A DNA stretch of 41,147 bases from a virus, in IMG/VR virus record IMGVR_UViG_3300030117_000643, positions 1 to 41,147 of that record; one strand, 5' to 3'. Shown piece after piece: positions 1 to 7,427 of this stretch. Under the pieces are notes generated by a model that was given only the letters and a program-made list of their open reading frames with translations, ran no database searches and had not been told where the DNA came from. Position numbers and translations under genes: made by a program. Numbering within the stretch: position 1 is the first letter of the stretch; every line of letters starts with the position of its first letter.

Positions 1-72
1 GCAAACACAACTGATTCTGCTTCATACCCAACACTTGTTTCAGTTTTAACAGCAATGGAGGTGTCAGCATGA
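1..72 (+). CDS. Tail-fiber-like protein, C-terminal end only (partial)
   Basis: Frame 1 is open from the window edge to a TGA at 70-72 and gives 23 residues ending in AMEVSA. This ending resembles the end of the fiber-like protein at 1334-1861 (VMEVTV), so it is probably the tail of a paralogous fiber protein that begins outside the window. The 41009 gene at the right edge starts with the N-terminus of the same family, but direct joining of the two window ends is out of frame. The stop overlaps an ATG at 69 that opens only an 11-codon frame. Confidence 0.55.
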   Translation, partial: ANTTDSASYPTLVSVLTAMEVSA

Positions 73-106
73 TTACTTCCATGTATAATCTAATTAAAAA
101 CTGATT

Positions 107-430
107 ATGGCCTACGATCACGAAGCAATTTACAAAGCATATGCTGGAACGGTAGTTTCTATTGATGATAGTGCTGGTGCTTTTGATGCAAGCGGTAACT
201 CTGTAACTTTAGATCAAACTAAGATAGATGCTGCAAGAGCTACCTTAGATAATGAAGCTGCTGCTGTTAAGTACAAGACAGATAGAACAACTGATGGTTC
301 AACTACCTACGCTTCTATAGGAGATCAGTTAGATATGTTATATAAGGATATAGTTGCTGGAACTGTCACAACATCTGGCACATGGGCAACTCACATCAAA
401 GCTGTAAAAGACGCTAATCCTAAACCATGA
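107..430 (+). CDS. Fiber-associated small protein (IGDQLDMLY motif)
   Basis: A 107-residue protein. The centre is rich in Ala, Asp and Thr, and the C-terminal part carries a SIGDQLDMLYKDI motif followed by TWATHIKAVKDANP. Motifs of the type GDQLDMLYHD are familiar in small proteins encoded among phage tail-fiber genes, where they belong to fiber tips or fiber-assembly chaperones; which of the two applies here cannot be told. The stop overlaps the ATG of the next fiber gene by 4 nt (ATGA), so the two are probably translationally coupled. The assignment rests on motif and context. Confidence 0.6.
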   Translation: MAYDHEAIYKAYAGTVVSIDDSAGAFDASGNSVTLDQTKIDAARATLDNEAAAVKYKTDRTTDGSTTYASIGDQLDMLYKDIVAGTVTTSGTWATHIKAVKDANPKP

Positions 431-960
431 GTACGTTAAAAGTAAACACACTACAGGATACATCTGGTAATACTTTATCAAGAGTCCTAAAGTTTCAACA
501 ATCTACAATGTCTCAGATAACAGTCTATAGCAATAACACAAGTTCTCTTGTAGCAGTAGATAATAAAGATTTTGTCGTAAGTGGAACTAATACAAATTTA
601 TTAGTTGGCTTTGAAATCCATGGACACGTTGCTGCTTCTAATGGAGATAACAACTTTAATGCTCAATACAATGTTGGTGGTGGAAGTTATACTGATTTCA
701 ATTACAATTCAACAAATTATAATTCAAGTAATGGAAAAAATATGTTTCCAAATATAAGAGGAGACAGCATGTATACAGGTGATGTTGGTATTTTCACTCA
801 ATTTTTAATTGATGGTACATGGAACTCTGGACAGACAATAAATGTAAAATTAAATCTTATAGGAGAGACTAATTTTAGTATGAATATATCTCAATCAGAT
901 ACACAAGCGGTAAGATTTGGTCGTGGTGTTAGTAAAATTTTCTTTACGGAGTTTCCATAA
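427..960 (+). CDS. Tail fiber / tip protein of the MSTLKVN family
   Basis: A 177-residue protein beginning MSTLKVNTLQD. The same N-terminal signature starts the proteins at 1334 (MSQLKVN) and 41009 (MSTLKVN), which marks a paralogous family of small fiber proteins. The rest is rich in Ser, Asn, Thr and Gly with alternating hydrophobics, consistent with a beta-rich receptor-binding or jelly-roll tip. No enzyme motif is visible. The shared N-terminus probably docks these alternative tips to a common fiber or tail-tip partner; that is inference. Confidence 0.65.
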   Translation: MSTLKVNTLQDTSGNTLSRVLKFQQSTMSQITVYSNNTSSLVAVDNKDFVVSGTNTNLLVGFEIHGHVAASNGDNNFNAQYNVGGGSYTDFNYNSTNYNSSNGKNMFPNIRGDSMYTGDVGIFTQFLIDGTWNSGQTINVKLNLIGETNFSMNISQSDTQAVRFGRGVSKIFFTEFP

Positions 961-962
961 TT

Positions 963-1331
963 ATGAATAATAAATTAAAAGCATATATGCAAGCTGCGGA
1001 AACTTTGTTGGCTGGACAACCATATCAAATAATATGCGACTTAAACCCAGATGATTCTGTTACTTTTAGACAGTTTGGAAATGGAATTACACCACCTTCA
1101 CAATCTGCTTTAGATGCTAAAGCTATTGAAATTGACAATGGATATCCAATGGAAGAATTAAGAAAGGAAAGAAATAAATTACTTGCTGAATCTGATTGGT
1201 GGGCTGTTTCAGACAGAACAGCTACAGATGAACAAAAAGCATACAGGCAAGCGTTAAGAGATTTGCCTTCAAATCAAACTCCTAGTGATATTAAATTATC
1301 AAATATTACTTGGCCTACAAAACCTAGCTAA
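963..1331 (+). CDS. Tail fiber assembly chaperone-like protein
   Basis: A 122-residue protein. The C-terminal half contains ELRKERNKLLAESDWWAVSD, then DEQKAYRQALRDLP and a final WPTKP. The series R-x-x-R-x-x-L-L-x-x-[ST]-D-W, Y-R-Q-x-L-R-D-[IL]-P and terminal W-P is the hallmark of the phage tail-fiber assembly chaperone / XkdW-like C-terminal domain found next to fiber genes. It lies between two MS-x-LKVN fiber genes with 2-nt gaps, which fits a chaperone or an adhesin-capping role for its neighbours. Starts at ATG 963. Confidence 0.75.
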   Translation: MNNKLKAYMQAAETLLAGQPYQIICDLNPDDSVTFRQFGNGITPPSQSALDAKAIEIDNGYPMEELRKERNKLLAESDWWAVSDRTATDEQKAYRQALRDLPSNQTPSDIKLSNITWPTKPS

Positions 1332-1333
1332 TT

Positions 1334-1861
1334 ATGAGCCAACTTAAAGTCAATTCAATCGTTCCTGTCGGTGGCCTACCAAGTGGTGCAAACGGTGGAA
1401 TAATACAAGTGATTCAAACAGTTAAAACTAATACATTTAGTACGACATCAACCAGTTTGGTTGATGTTACTGGTTTAAGTGTTTCAATAACTCCAAGCTC
1501 AAGCTCAAATAAAATATTAATACTAATTCAATGTGCTGTGATTAGTGGAGATGCTGGTAGTGGATTGAGTATTGTTAGAGGCTCTACACTTTTATATCAA
1601 CCTGATAGTGCTGGTAGTAGAAAATTATATTCAATGTCTGGTCATTATGGTGCTGATGGCGATAATACTAGATTTAGTGGAGGTACAAACTTTTGCTGTT
1701 TTTTAGATTCTCCGTCAACGACTTCAGCTACCACATATAAAGTTCAAATAAGTGGTAGATCAGGACAAACTACAGGAGTAGGTTTTAGAACAAGAGACGA
1801 TAATGACGATAATTCTTCACGAGAGCCTTCTTCAATAACTGTAATGGAAGTAACTGTATAA
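1334..1861 (+). CDS. Tail fiber / tip protein of the MSTLKVN family
   Basis: A 175-residue protein with N-terminus MSQLKVNSIVPVGGLPSG followed by a Gly-Gly-Ile-Ile-Gln-Val segment, closely matched by the truncated gene at 41009 (MSTLKVNKIIPTAGVPTG then GGIVQVVQ). The body has a VDVTGLSVSITPSSSSNKIL segment typical of small cyanophage and marine-phage fiber proteins; the end is ITVMEVTV. Probably a beta-rich receptor-binding tip. The stop TAA shares its last A with the ATG of the next gene. Confidence 0.65.
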   Translation: MSQLKVNSIVPVGGLPSGANGGIIQVIQTVKTNTFSTTSTSLVDVTGLSVSITPSSSSNKILILIQCAVISGDAGSGLSIVRGSTLLYQPDSAGSRKLYSMSGHYGADGDNTRFSGGTNFCCFLDSPSTTSATTYKVQISGRSGQTTGVGFRTRDDNDDNSSREPSSITVMEVTV

Positions 1862-2202
1862 TGGCAATTATTCCAGCTACAAAAGATTTTAAAGTTGTAC
1901 GTAGATCAGATTTTGGAATGCGTCTGACATTTAAAGACAGTACGAGTTCCGCTATAAATTTAACTGGATACACTGTTGCTGGTGAAGTTTACGATAAAGA
2001 TAGATCTACAAAATATGCAGATTGGACAGTTGATTATACTGACAGAGCAAATGGAATTATTGATGTAAGTCTGACAGATGACCAAACAACGACTTTCACA
2101 CCTGATTTGCTTTACTACGATTTCAAACTAACACAACCTAATGCTAAAGAAAATGTTTATATTAGAGGTACATTATTTATGTTGGTAGGTTACACAGCAT
2201 GA
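1861..2202 (+). CDS. Fiber/baseplate-type beta-sandwich protein
   Basis: A 113-residue protein with LTGYTVAGEVYDKDRST in the middle and YYDFKLTQPN followed by YIRGTLFMLVGYT near the end. This pattern (an Ig-like or BppU-N-like sandwich describing an input field plus a final Val-Gly-Tyr) is common in small structural proteins between phage fiber genes. No catalytic residues are seen. The start shares a base with the preceding stop and the end overlaps the next ATG by 4 nt, so it is part of one coupled fiber transcript. Confidence 0.5.
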   Translation: MAIIPATKDFKVVRRSDFGMRLTFKDSTSSAINLTGYTVAGEVYDKDRSTKYADWTVDYTDRANGIIDVSLTDDQTTTFTPDLLYYDFKLTQPNAKENVYIRGTLFMLVGYTA

Positions 2203-2423
2203 GCAGTCCTAATTCTGTTACAGTTTCACAGGTTTCTGATGTAACCACAGTTGAGGTTACTACAGCTGGTCCACAAGGTCCAAGTTTCACAACATCTAAT
2301 ACAAGTTTGAACGATTCAAGCAAAGTAGATGGCTCTGTTGTTTACTATGACTCTACTTCTGCTACATTTAAGGCAGATAGCACAACTACCAAACTTACAC
2401 TTGTTAATGGAGGAAACTTTTAG
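2199..2423 (+). CDS. Short collagen-like fiber linker protein
   Basis: A 74-residue protein. A beta-prone N-terminus (SVTVSQVSDVTTVEVTTAG) is followed by a minimal collagen-like GPQGPS and a Ser/Thr-rich tail. In marine phages such GPxGP segments commonly precede longer fiber repeats; here the gene stops and the long fiber starts 3 nt later at 2427 in another frame. It may be a separately made fiber subunit or a module that has been split from the next gene. No function can be assigned beyond fiber-associated. Confidence 0.5.
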   Translation: MSSPNSVTVSQVSDVTTVEVTTAGPQGPSFTTSNTSLNDSSKVDGSVVYYDSTSATFKADSTTTKLTLVNGGNF

Positions 2424-2426
2424 GCC

Positions 2427-3695
2427 ATGTCTAACACAATAAGAATTAAAAAAAGAGCAGCATCTGGTAGTGCTGGCGCACCCTCTAGTTTATCTCCATC
2501 TGAATTAGCTTTTAACGAAGCAGATTTGAAATTATATTATGGATTTGGCGATAATGGTTCTACTCCACCCTCTGCAAGTTCGATTATTACTGTTGGTGGT
2601 GCTGGTGCATTTTTTAATAAAACCGATACAAGAACAACTAACCATGTTTTAGCTGGTGCTGCTTCTGGAAGTGCTGCTGCACCTACATTTAGAGCTTTAG
2701 TTGCTGCTGATTTATTAAAATTAAATGAATTTACTGCACCTGATGGCGCTGTATCTTTAAATTCGCAGAAAATTACAAATTTAGCAGACCCAACTGCTGA
2801 CGCTGACGCTGCTAACAAAGGCTATGTAGATGGAGTCGCCCAAGGATTAGACGTAAAAGATTCTTGTATAGCAGCAACAACAGGAAATATTACAATATCT
2901 ACTGCTTTAAATAATGGTGACACTTTAGATGGTGTATCTCTTTCTACAAATGATCGAGTACTCGTAAAAGATCAGTCAACAGCTTCAGAAAATGGTATTT
3001 ACGTAGTCGGATCTAGTCCAGCTAGGGCAGATGACTTAGCAGCTGGTGCAGACGCTGCTGGATTCTTTACTTTTGTAGAAAAAGGAACAGTTAATGCTGA
3101 TAATGGATTTGTTTGTACTTCAGATAAGGGATCTGCTGTTGTTGGTACGAATAACCTTACTATTGCTCAGTTTAGTGGTGCTGGTCAGATAGTTGCTGGC
3201 GATGGCATGGACAAGAGTGCTAATACTTTATCTGTTGATTTAAAATCTAATGGTGGTCTCGTAATTGAATCAACTGAAATAGCTGTTGATTTAGCTGCAA
3301 GTTCTATTACAGGAACTCTGGCTGTATCAGATGGAGGTACAGGAGCAACAAGCGCCAGCGCAGCAAGGACAGCATTAGGTCTAGTAATAGGAACTGACGT
3401 AGAACCACATTCAGACAAGCTAACAGAGCTTGCAACTATGGGTCAAACAACTGCAAACGCTTTAGCTGATTTGTCAGAAAGTGAAGTCCAGATTTTAGAC
3501 GGAGCAACTGTAACAACTGCTGAACTAAATATAATGGACGGAGGTACTTCTGCTACTTCTACTACTTTGGCTACAGCTGATCGTATGGTTATGAATGATA
3601 ATGGCACAATGAAACAAGTCGCATTGTCTGACTTGGTTACATTCCTTGAAGATGGCTCTACTTCTGGCTTCGATATTAATGGCGGAACATATTGA
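2427..3695 (+). CDS. Long tail fiber protein
   Basis: A 422-residue fiber. The N-terminus (MSNTIRIKKRAASGSAGAP, then SLSPSELAFNEADLKLYYG) is a module often seen in cyanophage and marine-phage fibers. It is followed by KITNLADPTADADAANKGYVD, a coil-to-fiber linker, then a GLDVKDSCIAATTGNI domain with NDRVLVKDQSTASENGIY, and SDGGTGATSASAARTALG repeats. All are structural repeats of trimeric fibers, not enzyme motifs. The C-terminal part (SEVQILDGATVTTAELNIMDG) is a further repeat. It probably trimerises at the tail tip and helps bind the host surface. Confidence 0.8.
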   Translation: MSNTIRIKKRAASGSAGAPSSLSPSELAFNEADLKLYYGFGDNGSTPPSASSIITVGGAGAFFNKTDTRTTNHVLAGAASGSAAAPTFRALVAADLLKLNEFTAPDGAVSLNSQKITNLADPTADADAANKGYVDGVAQGLDVKDSCIAATTGNITISTALNNGDTLDGVSLSTNDRVLVKDQSTASENGIYVVGSSPARADDLAAGADAAGFFTFVEKGTVNADNGFVCTSDKGSAVVGTNNLTIAQFSGAGQIVAGDGMDKSANTLSVDLKSNGGLVIESTEIAVDLAASSITGTLAVSDGGTGATSASAARTALGLVIGTDVEPHSDKLTELATMGQTTANALADLSESEVQILDGATVTTAELNIMDGGTSATSTTLATADRMVMNDNGTMKQVALSDLVTFLEDGSTSGFDINGGTY

Positions 3696-3706
3696 ACGCT
3701 GATTCT

Positions 3707-3717
3707 TAAGGAGGTGA
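3707..3717 (+). promoter_or_regulatory. Full-length Shine-Dalgarno site for the second long fiber
   Basis: TAAGGAGGTGA at 3707-3717 can pair along all 11 bases with the 3' end of bacterial 16S rRNA. GGAGG ends 7 nt before the ATG at 3722. Most genes here show weak or no such site, so this one decides the start and implies high translation of the 431-residue fiber. Confidence 0.8.
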
Positions 3718-3721
3718 ACAA

Positions 3722-5017
3722 ATGGCCGTTACAATTAAACTTAAAAATGCGAGTGGCAGTGACCCAAGTGCTAGTGATTTAGTTGTTGGCGAAGTTGCAA
3801 TCAGAACGGATACAGGTAAATTATTCACAAAAAAAGATGATAATTCTGTAGCTGAAATTTCTGGCGGTGGTATAGACGATGGAGACAAGGGAGACATAAC
3901 TGTAAGTAATAGCGGTGACACTTTTACCATTGATAATGACGCGGTTACTTATGCCAAGATTCAAAACGTATCAGCAACAGACAGACTTTTAGGTAGAGAT
4001 TCTAGTGGTGCTGGTGTTATAGAAGAAATTGCTCCAAGTGCTGTCAGAACAATGCTTGGCCTTGCATCTTCGGCAACTACAGATACAACAAATGCTTCAA
4101 ATATTTCCTCTGGAACGCTTGCAGCAGCTAGAGTCGCAACTCTCAATCAAGACACTACTGGAAACGCTGCTACAGCTACAGCTTTGGAAACTGCGAGAAC
4201 TATTGCAGGGGTTAGCTTTGATGGGTCAGCAAACATATCTCTTAACAACAATGCTATTACAAATGGTGCTGGATACATTACTGATCTTGTAAATGACACC
4301 TCACCGCAGTTAGGTGCTTCTTTAGATGTAAACGATTTTAATATTTTAAACGGAACAGCTATTTTAGATATAACAGCAAATACAAGATTTGAATTTAATG
4401 TAGGTGGCACAAAATATTTAGATGTTAATGGTGGCGGAATTGATGTAACAGGAAACATCACAGTTACAGGAACAGTAGATGGTCGTGACGTAGCAACTGA
4501 TGGTACGAAACTTGATGGAATTGCTAGTGGAGCAACTAATGTCACTAACACTAATCAGCTTACAAATGGTGCTGGATTTATTACTGCAACTCTGACCAAT
4601 GAGCAAGTTCAAGATATTGTCGGAGGAATGGTTACTGGCAATACAGAGTCAGGAATTACTGTTACATATCAAGACTCAGATGGAACTTTAGATTTCACAG
4701 TAGGGACACTTAACCAAAATACAACAGGAACATCTGGTGGTTTTACCGCTGGTAATGCTTCAAATCTTAATTCTGGAACACTACCTGATGCACGTTTTCC
4801 TTCAACACTTCCCGCAGTTGATGGATCTAATCTTACAGGCATATCGGCTGGTGCTACAGGCGGTGGTTCAGATGAAGTATTTTATGAAAATGACCAAACT
4901 GTAACTACGGACTATACTATAACTAATAACAAAAACGCTATGGCTGCGGGACCAATAACCATAAATAGCGGTGTTACTGTTACTGTGGGATCAGGAGAAA
5001 CCCTTACGATTGTTTAA
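3722..5017 (+). CDS. Long tail fiber protein
   Basis: A 431-residue fiber. The N-terminal module MAVTIKLKNASGSDPSASDL, then VVGEVAIRTDTGKLFTKKDD, is an attachment-type domain seen in many cyanophage fibers. The body has repeated blocks (NNAITNGAGYIT and NQLTNGAGFIT; NQDTTGNAAT and NQNTTGTSGG; VDGRDVATDGTKLDGIASGA). The last 55 residues, from GATGGGSDEVFYENDQTVT to the terminal ETLTIV, match the end of the 257-residue fiber at 40232 closely, so both share one C-terminal tip or trimerisation module. A strong ribosome binding site precedes the start. Confidence 0.8.
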   Translation: MAVTIKLKNASGSDPSASDLVVGEVAIRTDTGKLFTKKDDNSVAEISGGGIDDGDKGDITVSNSGDTFTIDNDAVTYAKIQNVSATDRLLGRDSSGAGVIEEIAPSAVRTMLGLASSATTDTTNASNISSGTLAAARVATLNQDTTGNAATATALETARTIAGVSFDGSANISLNNNAITNGAGYITDLVNDTSPQLGASLDVNDFNILNGTAILDITANTRFEFNVGGTKYLDVNGGGIDVTGNITVTGTVDGRDVATDGTKLDGIASGATNVTNTNQLTNGAGFITATLTNEQVQDIVGGMVTGNTESGITVTYQDSDGTLDFTVGTLNQNTTGTSGGFTAGNASNLNSGTLPDARFPSTLPAVDGSNLTGISAGATGGGSDEVFYENDQTVTTDYTITNNKNAMAAGPITINSGVTVTVGSGETLTIV

Positions 5018-5018
5018 A

Positions 5019-5249
5019 ATGAAAGATTCTATAAAAAAGCAAATTATTTTCTGGAAAGAAGAGTTAACAAAACAAGTACAAACTAGAGATAAAGCAAGAA
5101 AACTTTTTGAGGATTCAGTAATTAATATTAATGTTTTGCAGGGCGGTATTCAGTTCGGGGAATCTCTCCTGAAGAATATCGAGTCAGAATCCCAGCCAAC
5201 AGGTATAGTGGAGCTAGACCGATCACAAGAGCAAAAACCAAAAAGGTAA
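5019..5249 (+). CDS. Small coiled-coil protein, unknown
   Basis: A 76-residue protein taken from ATG 5019, one base after the fiber stop; an upstream in-frame ATG at 4971 would lie inside the fiber gene. The sequence is helical and charged (KKQIIFWKEELTKQ, then RDKARKLFEDS) and passes through NVLQGGIQFGESLLKN. Small coil proteins of this shape often sit beside fiber and membrane-protein genes in marine phages, but no function is known to me. Its 3' half overlaps, in another frame, a stretch that may be the true 5' end of the next gene. Confidence 0.5.
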   Translation: MKDSIKKQIIFWKEELTKQVQTRDKARKLFEDSVININVLQGGIQFGESLLKNIESESQPTGIVELDRSQEQKPKR

Positions 5250-5284
5250 TCGGTGTCAACGCTTTTAAAAATGCTTCTTTTATC

Positions 5285-5524
5285 ATGTTCCAAAAAATCG
5301 CAAACGCATTAAGTATTATTTCATTCTTAATGGTAGCTACAATGAGTGGCACAGCTTATTTTTCTTACAAGTATGTAACTTCAGAAAATTTCAAAGCTAA
5401 AATAATGAACGAAATTTTTTCTAATGTAACAGGCCAAATGCCAAAAATGTTAGATAAAACTATTCCAGATACAACAGGAGATTCAATACCATTGCCTGAA
5501 GGTATCACTTTATTAGGTAAGTGA
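5285..5524 (+). CDS. Small membrane protein, start uncertain
   Basis: The ATG at 5285 gives 79 residues with one transmembrane segment (ALSIISFLMVATMSGTAYF) and a hydrophilic C-terminus ending PLPEGITLLGK. The frame is open upstream to 5132 with no ATG, GTG or TTG, yet reads like protein (SPEEYRVRIPANRYSGARP, then AKTKKVIGVNAFKN). The natural start of that stretch would be an ATC at 5162, followed by Ser-Pro-Glu-Glu; it would give 120 residues. Either a rare AUC start, a lost start codon or a base error could explain this. It overlaps the next gene by 4 nt. Function unknown. Confidence 0.5.
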   Translation: MFQKIANALSIISFLMVATMSGTAYFSYKYVTSENFKAKIMNEIFSNVTGQMPKMLDKTIPDTTGDSIPLPEGITLLGK

Positions 5525-6138
5525 GTGAGATAAAAATACCTGAAATAAATATACCATCAGTTGAAGTTCCACAATATCCACCTTTCCAACACAGATTAGA
5601 AGGAAAAATTCCGGGCTGTAATTATTGGCATAGAGACTTAGAAACTACGCGTAATCCATCTTTATTGATAGCTGACCATAACGGAACCTTTATAACGTGT
5701 CCTGAAGGTAATATTCCATCTTTTAATCCTATGCGATTCGATCAAAACGAAATTATATATGTAGAAGAAATACCACAAACATTCGATCCAAAAACAACAA
5801 ACACAAATAATCAAATACAACCTAAACCAGTAGAGGAAGAGAAAATTGAATATGTTATTTGTCCGTCTAGTAAACAACAACGCGTAGGAGATTTTCGTAA
5901 CGAAAAACGCTTAGAACGTGTCATTGGCCATGAATTAAGTGAAGATGGGAAAGAATGCATTACTTTGTATGAACCAGTCGCATTTAAAGATCAGTACATT
6001 CCAGAAGTTTCTAGCATTGTATCTACTGCTGTTATTGGCTTGGTCGCTGCCAGTAGTCCATTATTACTTAACGCAGTAAAACCATTAGTTAAGCAAATAG
6101 TAAAAAAATTGACGAAGAAAAAAGATAAAGTAGAATAA
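5521..6138 (+). CDS. Cyanophage-type structural protein with C-terminal membrane segment
   Basis: A 205-residue protein with a GTG start at 5521 overlapping the preceding stop. The region IPGCNYWHRDLETTRNPSLL, then ADHNGTFITCP and PSFNPMRFDQNEI, resembles a Tyr-His-Arg-Asp / Asn-Gly-x-[FY]-x-x-Cys module that I associate with proteins of marine cyanophages. Residues near 165-190 (VSSIVSTAVIGLVAASSPLL) form a hydrophobic segment, followed by a strongly basic tail (KKLTKKKDK). It may be a membrane-interacting virion or entry protein; this is inference from layout. Confidence 0.55.
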   Translation: MSEIKIPEINIPSVEVPQYPPFQHRLEGKIPGCNYWHRDLETTRNPSLLIADHNGTFITCPEGNIPSFNPMRFDQNEIIYVEEIPQTFDPKTTNTNNQIQPKPVEEEKIEYVICPSSKQQRVGDFRNEKRLERVIGHELSEDGKECITLYEPVAFKDQYIPEVSSIVSTAVIGLVAASSPLLLNAVKPLVKQIVKKLTKKKDKVE

Positions 6139-6177
6139 TAACGAACAACCAAAACCAGTAAAAGGTTTGAAGTTTGC

Positions 6178-6212
6178 TGTCCCATAGTCCTCCGCTATGA
6201 CAACATTTTTTT
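6178..6212 (+). terminator. Intrinsic terminator of the fiber operon
   Basis: CATAG (6183-6187) pairs with CTATG (6195-6199) around a 7-base loop; TGT (6178-6180) and ACA (6200-6202) extend the stem past a two-base bulge. A run of seven T follows at 6206-6212. It lies 40 nt after the stop of the last gene of the rightward fiber block, before the convergent leftward operon. The stem is AT-rich and imperfect, so it may leak. Confidence 0.55.
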
Positions 6213-6399
6213 AAATTGTTGATGTGATGTTAACAATCTTATTTATCCGACCCGTTGAATAAGTCCGAGAAAAATGGAAAAACTAGGTCTGACGCTATGG
6301 CTCCCAAGCAGTTGTTCATCTTTTTCAATGGTACAAACATATAGGGATATAATTACAGGCCTGTTACAGAGCAATCTGAGAGGAGTAAAATAGATAAAT
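6213..6399. other. Noncoding gap between convergent operons
   Basis: No convincing gene on either strand. It holds a weak hairpin ATTGTT/AACAAT (about 6215-6237), a perfect 10-bp palindrome ACAGGCCTGT (6355-6364), a TATAAT at 6348-6353 without a good -35, and a purine-rich GAGAGGAG (about 6377-6384) not followed by a start codon. The words TATAAT, palindrome and GAGGAG lie in the right order for a short rightward leader, but it would run straight into the 3' end of the leftward operon. Confidence 0.4.
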
Positions 6400-7023
6400 T
6401 TAGTCATTTAGCTCGATTTCATGTGTATGTGGGACTACTTGATTAGGAATCGTTGTTAAAACTACATTTCTACAAGTTACTGCATCTTCTCCAACTAGCA
6501 TAACTCCTAGCTTTAATTGTTCTGCACAAATTTTCATTCTTGCCAGATTAGCTTCAAGTCTCGCTTTGTCTAATGCAAATTTTTGACCTTCAATTTGGTT
6601 TCTAGCTGCTTCCAGACATAAATCAGTTCCCTCTCCTAAAGGTATTTGTAAACTTAAAGTAATCCCATAATTAAAATTATGTGTAGTTTGTTGTAGTCTT
6701 GGCTGTCTTGCTGTGTATAAAATTGTTCCGGGATTTACAAGATTACCATTTGCATCTTCAGATAAATCATAAATATTTGTATCTGTAAAAAGTACTTCAG
6801 GTGTCTGGTAGTTTTCTCCTAAAGTAATAAAAGGGTTAACTGCAAGTGTTGTTTGTTGGCATTGAACATTACCGCCAAAAAACATGGTAGGAAATCCTCC
6901 ATTAATAGTTTGGTAGCCATTATTGATTACAGTTCCTGACGATGAAGCACTTGGAGAACTAACTGTATTAGCTTTTACAGGAGGAAAAAATATAAAATTT
7001 ATTGCGAGAAGATACTTAGCGAT
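6400..7023 (-). CDS. Secreted protein 3 of the signal-peptide cassette (non-ATG start)
   Basis: The mature part is clear: after a signal-like segment AKYLLAINFIFFPPVKA the protein continues with NTVSSPSASSSG and ends in a helical region (RLEANLARMKICAEQLKLG) with four Cys and a polar tail. No ATG, GTG or TTG lies near the signal peptide; in-frame ATGs at 7170 and 7137 would put about 55 odd residues in front of it and overlap the preceding gene by 140 nt or more. The codon where Met is expected is ATC at 7023 (then Ala-Lys), giving about 207 residues; an ATA at 7002, overlapping the previous TAA, is the other option. Export to the periplasm or outer membrane is predicted. Function unknown. 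Confidence 0.6.
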   Translation of the reverse strand: MAKYLLAINFIFFPPVKANTVSSPSASSSGTVINNGYQTINGGFPTMFFGGNVQCQQTTLAVNPFITLGENYQTPEVLFTDTNIYDLSEDANGNLVNPGTILYTARQPRLQQTTHNFNYGITLSLQIPLGEGTDLCLEAARNQIEGQKFALDKARLEANLARMKICAEQLKLGVMLVGEDAVTCRNVVLTTIPNQVVPHTHEIELND

Positions 7024-7427
7024 GTGCTTGTACTTTCTGTATTTATTGTTCTTTGTATTGTGCTTGTCGCATCTAATCCCGGAGCAAGGAAATTTTCTGT
7101 TATTGAAAATGCTTCGCCAGCTTCTACTACTTCCCATTGTGGTTTCGTTGTTAAATTGGGAGTTACCCATTGAAACGATACTCCATTAACTGTCTGTGTG
7201 TTTGTGTATGTAGCGTCTGGTGAAATAATTGTGCCTTCAACTGGCTGTATATTTGTGCCTTGCATTGAATATGAATATCCAGTTCTATAATTTTCTGTGA
7301 CAATAGTTTCGACAATAATTGTTTTACTTGTAGAGGTCGATTCCATTTGGCCAGTAGTGAATGAAGGTACGATAGAACCCGCATAGGCTTCAGGTATTCC
7401 TAGAAACAAAAGTAAAAACCATTTCAT
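6999..7427 (-). CDS. Secreted protein 2 of the signal-peptide cassette
   Basis: A 142-residue protein with a classical signal peptide, MKWFLLLFLGIPEAYA, likely cut after Ala16. The mature part is rich in Thr, Ser and Val (TTGQMESTSTSKTIIVETIV) with a NTQTVNGVSFQW motif, all consistent with a beta-rich exported protein and no enzyme motif. ATG 7427 shares a base with the stop of the preceding gene (TAATG), so translation is coupled. It resembles secreted protein 1 in composition (both have a segment on sequence-modelled Ser/Thr strands and a G-x-x-[FW]-S-[IV]-[ST]-E motif: GEAFSITE here, GDAWSVSE there), which suggests distant paralogy. Confidence 0.7.
   Translation of the reverse strand: MKWFLLLFLGIPEAYAGSIVPSFTTGQMESTSTSKTIIVETIVTENYRTGYSYSMQGTNIQPVEGTIISPDATYTNTQTVNGVSFQWVTPNLTTKPQWEVVEAGEAFSITENFLAPGLDATSTIQRTINTESTSTSLSIFSQ

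Noticed and set aside
69-104. An 11-codon frame overlapping the left-edge stop (ATGA)
   Set aside because: Too short, no ribosome site and no recognisable sequence; coupling alone is weak evidence.
6348-6384. Rightward promoter and leader (TATAAT, palindrome, GAGGAG) in the gap before 6400
   Set aside because: No -35 match and no start codon after the purine-rich site; reported only as gap content.
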